DNA from: GCA-020348365 sp964347995
Lineage (GTDB): Archaea > Thermoproteota > Bathyarchaeia > Bathyarchaeales > Bathyarchaeaceae
Direction: 5' to 3'
Length of the DNA stretch: 39,181 bases
NCBI GenBank assembly: GCA_964347995.1
Contig: CAYGBA010000006.1
Coordinates: 1-39,181, forward strand
In this document: positions 15,563 through 22,529 of the stretch, in pieces
Layout: every line of letters starts with the position of its first letter
Numbering within the stretch: position 1 is the stretch's first letter
Made by a program: the position numbers and the translations under genes
Notes under the pieces: model-generated
What the model saw: the letters and a program-made list of their open reading frames with translations, nothing else
The model's database searches: none
What the model was told of the DNA's origin: nothing

Positions 15563-16528
15563 TCATCGCGCTAGACCAAGCTGGACAATTATTATCTGAA
15601 GAATTGCCAGAGGTAACAGGTATTTCCACGCTCCTGCAATCATCTGATCGATGCGGAATCTGGCGAAGAGCGCCCGCAAGGTGGTTAGAAGTATAACTGC
15701 ACAGGTTGTCTTTAGGAGGAAAAACACAATCGGCGGAATCATCCATACGCCGTTTGGACCCCCCAGAAACAAGGATGTGATGAGTGAAGCCGCCAACAGA
15801 AGTTCCACATCTTTGCCAAGCCTGATCAAAGCCAGCTTTGGACCTCCAAACTCAGTCATCCACCCCGCTACAATCTCAGTTTCGGCTTCAGGAATGTCAA
15901 AAGGAATCCATTCCAATTCGGCGAGTAGGCAGAAAACGAAGATGGCAAAGCCGAGAGGCTGAAGCCAGATGAACCAAGCTGTATTTGAGGCTTGCCACCC
16001 AGCAATTCCACTAATCGATAAGGTTTTGGCGACAATTGCCGGACCAACCATGACGAGGCACATGGGAATCTCATATCCAAGCAACTGAAAACCAGCGCGT
16101 ATGCCACCAACTGAGCTGAATCTGCTGACGGAACTCCAACCGGCAATGAAAACCGTGACTGCTACCAGAGTAAACAAGAACATCAGAAAAATCAGGTCGC
16201 CCTCGAAGCTGATGACGGCGGTTAGATCCGCTATCGGTATGAGGAATAGCGCTAGGAGAGGCAAAGACAGTAAGAAAATCGGCGCACTATAAAACATAAA
16301 CTTGTCAGCCACCTTAGGTATAATATCCTCCTTCGAGAGCAACTTGACAAAGTCGGCTAGGGGCTGAAGTATCCCCGAGGGACCCGTGTAGAGTGGTCCA
16401 TATCTGTTTTGGAGCTTGGCAAAGAACTTCCGATCCACCCACTCATAAAAGAAGGCCAAGGCTATGAGAAAAAGGAAACCCGGAAACAGAAGAATCTCTA
16501 GGAACGCACCTATCTCTTCCCATACCAT
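15563..16528 (-). CDS. nuoH: Complex I/Fpo-like membrane subunit H
   Basis: The 321-residue NuoH/FpoH subunit, the membrane protein linking the hydrophilic arm to the proton-pumping arm and lining the quinone or phenazine site. About eight membrane helices are visible. Family blocks are clear: NRYGPLYTGPSGILQPLADFVK at the cytoplasmic loop, GWSS near the fourth helix, and the acidic loop with PFDIPEAETEIVAGWMTEFGG. Just before it the usual E-x-x-R reads E-L-E-W, so the conserved Arg is replaced by Trp, which may affect the electron acceptor site. It follows nuoA by 22 bases, with GGAGGAGGA ahead of the start, so A and H form one operon. B, C, D and I, which normally lie between or beside them, are absent. 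Confidence 0.93.
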   Translation of the reverse strand: MVWEEIGAFLEILLFPGFLFLIALAFFYEWVDRKFFAKLQNRYGPLYTGPSGILQPLADFVKLLSKEDIIPKVADKFMFYSAPIFLLSLPLLALFLIPIADLTAVISFEGDLIFLMFLFTLVAVTVFIAGWSSVSRFSSVGGIRAGFQLLGYEIPMCLVMVGPAIVAKTLSISGIAGWQASNTAWFIWLQPLGFAIFVFCLLAELEWIPFDIPEAETEIVAGWMTEFGGPKLALIRLGKDVELLLAASLITSLFLGGPNGVWMIPPIVFFLLKTTCAVILLTTLRALFARFRIDQMIAGAWKYLLPLAILQIIIVQLGLAR

Positions 16529-16550
16529 CTAGTGACATGTCCTCCTCCAT

Positions 16551-16922
16551 TTAGGTTGCGCGGGCGTGACCACCATTTTGTCCTCGCCACCACAACGGAA
16601 GCAAAATAAGAACCGCCATCAAAACCACCGCTGCGTACACGACAGGAAAAACACCCGGTGTAACCAACGATGTAGCAAGGATAAACGCGACGATGTCGAA
16701 GATCATGAAATAAACGGCGTAGACTAGAAACCTTTCAGCATCAACCTGAAGCTTGCGCGCGGGTAGGTCCTCGCCGCAGGCGTATGGGGAAAATTTGTCT
16801 GTGCTCTCTTCACCTCTCGCTCCAACTCTTCTTCCAACTAGATAGAGAAACAGTGCGATGAGCAGCGATAGGAAAAAGATGAAGGGCAAGGAAATTAATG
16901 GATCGATCTGCATCCACTTCAC
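16551..16922 (-). CDS. nuoA: Complex I/Fpo-like membrane subunit A
   Basis: A 123-residue NuoA/FpoA (subunit 3) with three membrane helices. The conserved loop reads FSPYACGEDLPARKLQVDAE, with the Cys of the Y-x-C-G-E motif exposed between helices 1 and 2. It then continues RFLVYAVYFMIFDIVAFILA, the typical second helix with its acidic residue. It belongs to the junction of membrane and peripheral arms. ATG 16922 sits at the head of an A-H transcription unit, divergent from ino1 across 215 bases that hold both promoters. Confidence 0.92.
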   Translation of the reverse strand: MKWMQIDPLISLPFIFFLSLLIALFLYLVGRRVGARGEESTDKFSPYACGEDLPARKLQVDAERFLVYAVYFMIFDIVAFILATSLVTPGVFPVVYAAVVLMAVLILLPLWWRGQNGGHARAT

Positions 16923-17052
16923 TCCATTTTCTTGGTGCTTTAGTTCTTATAACTCCGACTTCTTACTTTTATGGTGTTTGGGTTTCCAGTTGTTGAAGTT
17001 GTATCATCCATCCAAGCTTAATCTTTTTTTGCTTGAAGAGAGCCCACTAAGG

Positions 17053-17069
17053 GTATAAATCATATAAAA
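17053..17069 (+). promoter_or_regulatory. TATA boxes for ino1
   Basis: Two TATA-like elements lie side by side, GTATAAAT at 17053-17060 and ATATAAAA at 17062-17069. Initiation near 17085-17095 gives a leader of about 45 bases that includes AAGGTGA at 17126-17132, five bases before the ATG at 17138. Confidence 0.55.
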
Positions 17070-17137
17070 CTATATCTGAAAAGGGGTATCCATAATTTCA
17101 AGCGGCAGTGAATGCTGACTTGGTCAAGGTGAATTGA

Positions 17138-18217
17138 ATGGATAAGATAAAAGTTGGTGTTATCGGAGTTGGTAACTGCCTTGCGGGACTGGTTCAGGGC
17201 ATTGAATACTATAGAAGGCACAAAAAGAAGAGAACCGGGTTAATGCATGAGAAGATCGGTGGCTATAGCGTTGAAGACATCGATTTTGTGAGTGCCTTTG
17301 ACGTTGGAAAGAACAAGGTTGGAAAGTCCCTATCTGAGGCTATTTTCGCCGATCCCAACTATATCGACTGGGTTGATTCCGTTTCTGGCTGTGACGTTAT
17401 AGTTAAGGAGAGTCCAATCCTCGATGGCATCGGCGTATATACCGTCAACGAAATAGACCCCATAGAGCAGACGAAATCAGCTGAAGAAATAGCGAAAGAA
17501 GCGATTGAAGAGATAGAGAACACAGGAGCTAAACTATTAGTCAACTATCTTCCTGTTGGTAGCCAAAAGGCAACGGAATTTTGGGCTGATGTTGCTCTTA
17601 AAACTAACTGCGCTTTTATCAATTGTATACCAGTCTTTATTGCTTCCAACGAAAAATGGGAGAAGAGGTTCAGAGAGGAGAGGCTTCCTGTTATCGGTGA
17701 CGACATCAAATCTCAGATAGGTGCAACAATTGTTCACAGGGTATTGACGAAAATGTGCCTAGACAGAGGGGCAGAGATAGATAGAACCTATCAGATAAAC
17801 GTTGGAGGGAACACGGATTTCCTAAATATGTTAGAACGGGAAAGACTAGAGAGTAAGAAGATATCAAAGACTGAGGCAGTCCAGAGTCAGCTAACAAAGA
17901 GACTTGATGACGACAACATCTACATCGGACCCAGCGACTTCATCCCGTTCTTGGGTAACAGAAAGTTGGCCTTCATAAGAGTTGAGGGTAGGATGTATGC
18001 TGATGTTCCGTTCAACATGGAGTTGAGATTGGATGTGAATGACAAGGCGAATTCCGGTGGCACGACCGTAGATGCGATCAGATGTGCTCAGTTGGCTTTT
18101 GACAGAGGGGTTGGCGGTGCTCTTATCCCGCCTTCGGCTTATCTCATGAAGCGTCCTCCTAAACAGATGAGTGATTACGAAGCAAGGGCAAAACTGAATG
18201 AATGGATAAGAGGATAG
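17138..18217 (+). CDS. ino1: myo-Inositol-1-phosphate synthase
   Basis: The 359-residue archaeal enzyme converts glucose 6-phosphate to 1L-myo-inositol 1-phosphate with NAD+, supplying the head group of archaeal inositol phospholipids (and compatible solutes in some lineages). The NAD-binding motif is GVIGVGNCLAGLVQG at residues 7-21. Family blocks follow: YLPVGSQKATEFWAD, NCIPVFIAS, GDDIKSQIGATIVHR and the NVGGNTDFLNM active-site region, with K residues in DVNDKANSGG. A strong SD site (AAGGTGA) fixes ATG 17138. It lies between the nuoA and nuoJ promoters but is transcribed alone, so its place inside the complex I region is probably incidental. Confidence 0.95.
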   Translation: MDKIKVGVIGVGNCLAGLVQGIEYYRRHKKKRTGLMHEKIGGYSVEDIDFVSAFDVGKNKVGKSLSEAIFADPNYIDWVDSVSGCDVIVKESPILDGIGVYTVNEIDPIEQTKSAEEIAKEAIEEIENTGAKLLVNYLPVGSQKATEFWADVALKTNCAFINCIPVFIASNEKWEKRFREERLPVIGDDIKSQIGATIVHRVLTKMCLDRGAEIDRTYQINVGGNTDFLNMLERERLESKKISKTEAVQSQLTKRLDDDNIYIGPSDFIPFLGNRKLAFIRVEGRMYADVPFNMELRLDVNDKANSGGTTVDAIRCAQLAFDRGVGGALIPPSAYLMKRPPKQMSDYEARAKLNEWIRG

Positions 18218-18267
18218 AAGCATTCTAGGTCTACTTTGAGCTTTGTATGCGTTTTTAGTGAAAAAGT

Positions 18268-18275
18268 CTTTAAAG
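18268..18275 (+). promoter_or_regulatory. TATA box for the nuoJ1-J2-K-N unit
   Basis: CTTTAAAG preceded by a purine-rich GTGAAAAAGT (BRE-like). Initiation near 18298 leaves a leader of about 23 bases with GGAG at 18307-18310 before ATG 18321. Confidence 0.5.
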
Positions 18276-18320
18276 AGTAGTTGGAGTCTCAGATACAAAA
18301 ATGATAGGAGACAAGCTTCT

Positions 18321-18569
18321 ATGATTAATGAAGTGCTACAGATTGCGCTGTTGATTCTTTCAGTTTTGCTTGCATTGTTGACTGTTGAGCTGAGGGATAT
18401 GCTTCATGCTATCCTGTCTATGTGTGGAATGTGTATCAGCATAGGCGCTTTGTTTTGGTTGCTTAGCGCACCGTACGTAGCCGTCTTTCAGCTGTTAGTT
18501 TTTGCTGGAGCGGTAATAGTTCTCTTCATAGCCACTGTTATGCTGACAAAAAGAAAGGAGAAGTCATAA
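18321..18569 (+). CDS. nuoJ: Complex I/Fpo-like subunit J, N-terminal half
   Basis: 82 residues with three membrane helices, equal to the N-terminal half of NuoJ: VELRDMLHAILSMCGMCISIGALFWLL, then APYVAVFQLLVFAGAVIVLFIATVML, which contains the conserved pi-bulge helix (helix 3) of subunit J. The protein ends K-R-K-E-K-S where full-length NuoJ continues. Splitting of J into two adjacent genes is known from methanogen fpo operons. I start at ATG 18321, with GGAG ten bases before it; the longer frame from 18243 adds residues unlike the family. It opens a J1-J2-K-N unit on the plus strand. Confidence 0.88.
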   Translation: MINEVLQIALLILSVLLALLTVELRDMLHAILSMCGMCISIGALFWLLSAPYVAVFQLLVFAGAVIVLFIATVMLTKRKEKS

Positions 18570-18570
18570 A

Positions 18571-18810
18571 ATGAGGATAAACCGGAACAGAGTCGTGGGT
18601 TTGACAGCTATAGTACTTGTCATACTGATTTTCTCCATGCTAGTCGCTAGCCACGAATTTCCGATACTTAATTCCACGGAAACTGCTAAAATGAAAACAA
18701 CAGAATTTCTGTGGACCTATCGGCTAATCGACCTGATTGCACAAGCGTTTGTCTTGTTCGCTGCGGCTGCATGTTGCGTAGCGATGTTAAGGGCTGGGGA
18801 AAAAGAATGA
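18571..18810 (+). CDS. Complex I/Fpo-like subunit J, C-terminal half
   Basis: 79 residues with two membrane helices: VVGLTAIVLVILIFSMLVAS and, after a short external loop, LIDLIAQAFVLFAAAACCVAML. These match helices 4 and 5 of NuoJ, so this is the second part of a split J. The start is one base after the J1 stop, with GGAG about ten bases upstream, so the two halves are translated together. The 3' end overlaps the nuoK start by ATGA. Confidence 0.82.
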   Translation: MRINRNRVVGLTAIVLVILIFSMLVASHEFPILNSTETAKMKTTEFLWTYRLIDLIAQAFVLFAAAACCVAMLRAGEKE

Positions 18811-19121
18811 TTCCGCTTAGCTACTACGTTATGGGTGCGATAGCGCTCTACATTGTAGGCATGTACTGCCTAGCCGTGAAACGAAACATGATTCGACTTG
18901 TCATTGGAATTGAGATTTTGATAAACGCTGCTCACCTAAACTTCATTGCATTTTCAGCCTATAGAAGCCCGAGTTTCATAGACCCTCTTGGGCATTCAAT
19001 TGTGATCATGTCGATAGTGTTTGCAGGATGCGTCACTGCAGTGGCTTTAACAATAGTTACATACGCCTACAAACACTATGGAACATTGGATGTTCGAAAA
19101 CTCAGGCGGTTGAAGTGGTAG
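18807..19121 (+). CDS. nuoK: Complex I/Fpo-like subunit K
   Basis: A 104-residue NuoK/FpoK (MrpC-related) with three membrane helices. The start overlaps the J2 stop as ATGA. Helix 1 is SYYVMGAIALYIVGMYCLAV, helix 2 carries the key buried Glu (VIGIEILINAAHLNFIAF) and helix 3 reads IVMSIVFAGCVTAVALTIVT. The two conserved Glu of K in many species are at E36 and E72 (E. coli numbering); here only the first is evident, and the second helix-3 position is taken by G-C-V-T-A-V, which should be checked by alignment. It lies between J2 and an N-type antiporter subunit. Confidence 0.92.
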   Translation: MIPLSYYVMGAIALYIVGMYCLAVKRNMIRLVIGIEILINAAHLNFIAFSAYRSPSFIDPLGHSIVIMSIVFAGCVTAVALTIVTYAYKHYGTLDVRKLRRLKW

Positions 19122-19139
19122 GCGGGAGAGAAATCGAGC

Positions 19140-20591
19140 GTGTTCACTAAACCCTTGAATAGTCTTCTCATACTCATGGTCACCACGCCGGTCATAGGAT
19201 GGGTAACATACAAAAAGAAATATAGAAAGATTCGAGGTATCTATGCGGTTTTGGGTCTCTCAGTTACAGCTTACTTTCTCTACGAACTCTATGTGGAAGT
19301 TTCTGAGAAAGGAAATCTACGGTTTTCTTCTCTTCGCTTTGGGGCATGCCTCGAGATAGATATGCTGAGCGTTTTCATGGCGCTGATTTACGTGATGCTT
19401 GGGCTTCTGGCTACGGCTTATTCGATGAAGTACATGGAGCGGGACACGGGATTAGCAGAGTATTATACGCTTCTGTTGGGTATGGTTGCTGGTATGATGG
19501 GTGTTACTTTTTCAGGCGACTTCTTCACACTTTTTGTCTTCTGGGAACTCATGAGTTTGACGTCGTATGCCTTGGTCGCCTTTCGGAAGGAAAGGTGGGA
19601 GCCTATAGAGGCTGGCTTCAAGTACCTCATCATGAGCGCTGCTGGAGGCGCAACCATTCTTCTAGCTATGTCTTTTCTTTATGGCATGACTGGAACGCTA
19701 AACTTCGCGGATATTGCAACTGGGCTTAGCGGTGTTATATCCACTGAATGGCTTTACGTCACTCTAACTTTGATCATTGTGGGCTTCGGAGTAAAAGCAG
19801 CGATAGTTCCGTTTCACACGTGGCTACCAGACGCTCATCCTGAGGCTCCCGCACCAATAAGCGCCCTGCTTTCAGGCGCTCTGGTGCCGACCGGAGCTTA
19901 CGCGCTCATTCGAGTTCTGCTTCTCGTCTTCGGTTCTATACAGACTGTATGGCAGATGACGCTGCTGGTCTTTGCTGTCTTCACCATGTTTGTCGGCAAC
20001 CTTATGGCATTGTTGCAGGATGACATCAAACGTCTGCTCGCTTTCAGCACCATCGCTCAGATGGGCTACATTCTTTTCGGGTTCTCGATTGCATCCCAAC
20101 AGGGATTGACTGGAAGCCTTTTTCACATAATGAATCATGCTGTAATGAAAAGCCTCCTCTTCCTTTGTGCGGGCGCATTTATTCATCAAGTTGGAACACG
20201 AAGTCTAAGTAAACTGGCGGGAATCAGGCGGACCATGCCTGTGACCAGTATGCTTCTTGCTATTGGTGCCGTTGCTATTGCGGGGATTCCACCACTAAAT
20301 GGTTTTTGGAGCGAGTGGATGATCGTGTTAGCGGGCGTCGAAGTAGAGATGCTTCCTTTTTCAGCCTTGATGATCATCAACATGCTCCTTTCAGTGGCCT
20401 ACTACCTGCGCCTAGTCTACGTCATCGTGTTGAAGGAGCCCACGCCAGTATCAGAAAGGGGAACAAAGGCTCCTGTCTCCCTGCTGATTCCCATCTTGGT
20501 TCTTGCAGCACTCTGCATAGCAATTGGACTCCATCCAGGACCGTTCATCGCTTTAGCTCAGCAGGCCGCAAGAGCAGTGTTAGGTTTTTGA
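19140..20591 (+). CDS. nuoN: Complex I/Fpo-like antiporter subunit N
   Basis: A 483-residue Mrp-type antiporter subunit with about 14 membrane helices. FWELMSLTSYALVAFRKE gives the conserved helix-5 Glu in NuoN-like style. The helix-7/8 block GVKAAIVPFHTWLPDAHPEAPAPISALLSG has the normal Lys and broken-helix sequence. Also present are DDIKRLLAFSTIAQMGY and PPLNGFWSEWMI, standard landmarks of helices 9-12. The start is GTG 19140, with GGGAG eleven bases upstream in the nuoK-N gap. It ends the J1-J2-K-N unit. The N label rests on the helix-5 motif and on the K neighbour; it is also close to MrpD-like subunits of hydrogenase relatives. Confidence 0.88.
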   Translation: MFTKPLNSLLILMVTTPVIGWVTYKKKYRKIRGIYAVLGLSVTAYFLYELYVEVSEKGNLRFSSLRFGACLEIDMLSVFMALIYVMLGLLATAYSMKYMERDTGLAEYYTLLLGMVAGMMGVTFSGDFFTLFVFWELMSLTSYALVAFRKERWEPIEAGFKYLIMSAAGGATILLAMSFLYGMTGTLNFADIATGLSGVISTEWLYVTLTLIIVGFGVKAAIVPFHTWLPDAHPEAPAPISALLSGALVPTGAYALIRVLLLVFGSIQTVWQMTLLVFAVFTMFVGNLMALLQDDIKRLLAFSTIAQMGYILFGFSIASQQGLTGSLFHIMNHAVMKSLLFLCAGAFIHQVGTRSLSKLAGIRRTMPVTSMLLAIGAVAIAGIPPLNGFWSEWMIVLAGVEVEMLPFSALMIINMLLSVAYYLRLVYVIVLKEPTPVSERGTKAPVSLLIPILVLAALCIAIGLHPGPFIALAQQAARAVLGF

Positions 20592-20965
20592 GAATAAGAT
20601 CATCCAAGGGTTCACTGAAGATGAGAAGTTATTTTTACTATTCTGAAATTGCTTTATTACCCTGTCTAGGAGTTAAGAAGCTATTCCGGTGGTCGCGATT
20701 GCCAGCATGAAGGTCAAATTGAGTTGACTCAAGTTTTTGTCACCTGTCGATCAGCCCGATTTTTCAACAATATGCGAAGGGAAACTATTCAACTTTGACG
20801 TCATAATCAAGAACCTTGAATACAGGCAAAGAATTTGAAGCCGGATGCGTGAGATGGATCCATCCGAATCGTACAAGCTTAGAGTTTTAGCAAGAAATGC
20901 TTCCGAACTAATGATGTCCCGTAGCTTCTAGAGCAGATGGCTTGAAAGTAACTCGTCTATCCTGC
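20592..20965. other. Convergent intergenic region with decayed-looking ORF pieces
   Basis: Between the convergent N and M genes. A palindrome TTGAGT-TG-ACTCAA lies at 20719-20732. In one plus frame, a 33-codon run from TTG 20737 (containing DFSTICEGKLFNFDVIIKNL) ends at a TGA at 20836, and 28 further codons from ATG 20845 (MREMDPSESYKLRVL...) end at 20931. They read like protein but match no family I know. Short T-runs near 20630 may terminate the N message. No RNA gene seen. Confidence 0.35.
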
Positions 20966-22519
20966 TTAGCTGAATCCACTAAGAAAACTTGAGAGATATT
21001 CTGCGGCAGGCTTGATGTACTCCAGCACCAGACCAGGTAGAACTCCCAACAATATGCTGAGTATAGTCAAGATGATTATGGGAATAAGTAGCGTGAAAGG
21101 TGCTTCTTTCACATCGTTTAGATTTTTAGGAGTTGGTCCAAGGAAGACTCTCCAAGCGAACCAGAGATAGTATCCTGCTGTGATTACGGTGCTTAGAACA
21201 CCAAAGACAGTTATCAAACCCTTCCCGGAGGCAAGTCCTCCTCCGAAGATCATCCATTCACTCCAGAAACCGTTCAGCGGAGGTGTTCCTAGTAGGCTAA
21301 ATGCCCCTATCATGCATGCTACACCTGTTGCCGGCATCTTTCCGACAAGCCCTCCCAGCTTTCTGATATCTCTGATTCCTGTCTGATGAATGATCACACC
21401 AGCACACATGAAGAGAAGACTCTTGCAGACAGCGTGATTTATTATGTGAAAAAGGCCGCCCATGATCCCCAATGATGAAGTTATTGAAACACTTCCCAGC
21501 CCAAATAAGATGTAACCCATCTGGCTAATGCTCGAGTAAGCCAACAGACGCTTGATGTCGGTCTGTGCCAAAGCCATTAACCCGCCATATGCCATAGTGA
21601 TTACCCCGAGAATTGTCAAATAATCTGAGGTCTGGATCACTGTTGGACCGAACGTCATCAACAGAATTCTAGCCATTCCGTAGGCGCCACATTTTATCAT
21701 TACTCCAGATAACATAGCACTTATTGGGGTAGGAGCCTCTGAATGCGCATCAGGCAGCCAAGTGTGAACTGGAAAAGCGGCCATCTTGACTAAAAAGCCG
21801 ACAAGTAACAAGACAAAGATCACAATGACCATGTGTGAAGGAATCGCGGTTGCCTTTGAAGGTAATTCGAGGAGATTGAATGTCCCTGTGTACGCATAAA
21901 TGGAGAGGATTCCGAGAAGCATTGAGAGGGCGCCTACGTGGGTGAAAATGAAGTATTTGAATCCTATGCGGAGTCTATCCTTTGATACCCCCCAGTTGGC
22001 AATCAGCAAGTAGGAGGGGATCAGCATCAATTCCCAGAAGAGGTAGAATTGTATAAGATTCGCCGCGAAGATGACTCCAATCATCCCAGTCATGAAGAGC
22101 AGCAAATTCGCGTAATAGGATCCTTGTGCTTGTTCCTTTTCCATATACTTGATGGAGTAGAGGCATGAAAGCATACTGACAACGGCAACTATCAACCCTA
22201 TAGGCAGGCTAACAACATCAACAAGGAAGCCAAAGTCCAGATCGATGGGACGTATCCACGGGTAACTAAAGGTCAATTCGGTCCTATTCATTGCCCAGCC
22301 TTCCATCAGGTCCCTACCCATACTCACAATCATCACGATGGACACGGATGCCGCTATGGTCGCAATAATTCCTGTCCAATACCCGGCACCCTCCTCAGAC
22401 TCAGCCCATTCAGTTTCTCCAACCTTCTTGCGTGCGCGCAAGCGGTTTCCAATGGCATAGATAATTATGCCTGCGATACCGGGGATGACAGTTGCCAATA
22501 ATGCCGCATGAGGTATCAT
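20966..22519 (-). CDS. nuoM: Complex I/Fpo-like antiporter subunit M
   Basis: A 517-residue antiporter subunit with about 14 membrane helices. FWELMLIPSYLLIANWG is the NuoM-type helix-5 motif, which sets it apart from the N-type protein at 19140. Other landmarks are VKMAAFPVHTWLPDAHSEAPTPISAM (helix 7/8 Lys and broken helix), DIKRLLAYSSISQMGY and PPLNGFWSEWMIF. A charged cytoplasmic loop (about residues 28-45) follows the first helix. It lies 10 bases behind the upstream L-type gene, so L-L-M are likely read together from the minus strand and converge on J-J-K-N. ATG 22519 is supported by upstream GAATCTTGTGAAGGTGCC (AAGGTG). Confidence 0.9.
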   Translation of the reverse strand: MIPHAALLATVIPGIAGIIIYAIGNRLRARKKVGETEWAESEEGAGYWTGIIATIAASVSIVMIVSMGRDLMEGWAMNRTELTFSYPWIRPIDLDFGFLVDVVSLPIGLIVAVVSMLSCLYSIKYMEKEQAQGSYYANLLLFMTGMIGVIFAANLIQFYLFWELMLIPSYLLIANWGVSKDRLRIGFKYFIFTHVGALSMLLGILSIYAYTGTFNLLELPSKATAIPSHMVIVIFVLLLVGFLVKMAAFPVHTWLPDAHSEAPTPISAMLSGVMIKCGAYGMARILLMTFGPTVIQTSDYLTILGVITMAYGGLMALAQTDIKRLLAYSSISQMGYILFGLGSVSITSSLGIMGGLFHIINHAVCKSLLFMCAGVIIHQTGIRDIRKLGGLVGKMPATGVACMIGAFSLLGTPPLNGFWSEWMIFGGGLASGKGLITVFGVLSTVITAGYYLWFAWRVFLGPTPKNLNDVKEAPFTLLIPIIILTILSILLGVLPGLVLEYIKPAAEYLSSFLSGFS

Positions 22520-22529
22520 ATAGGCACCT

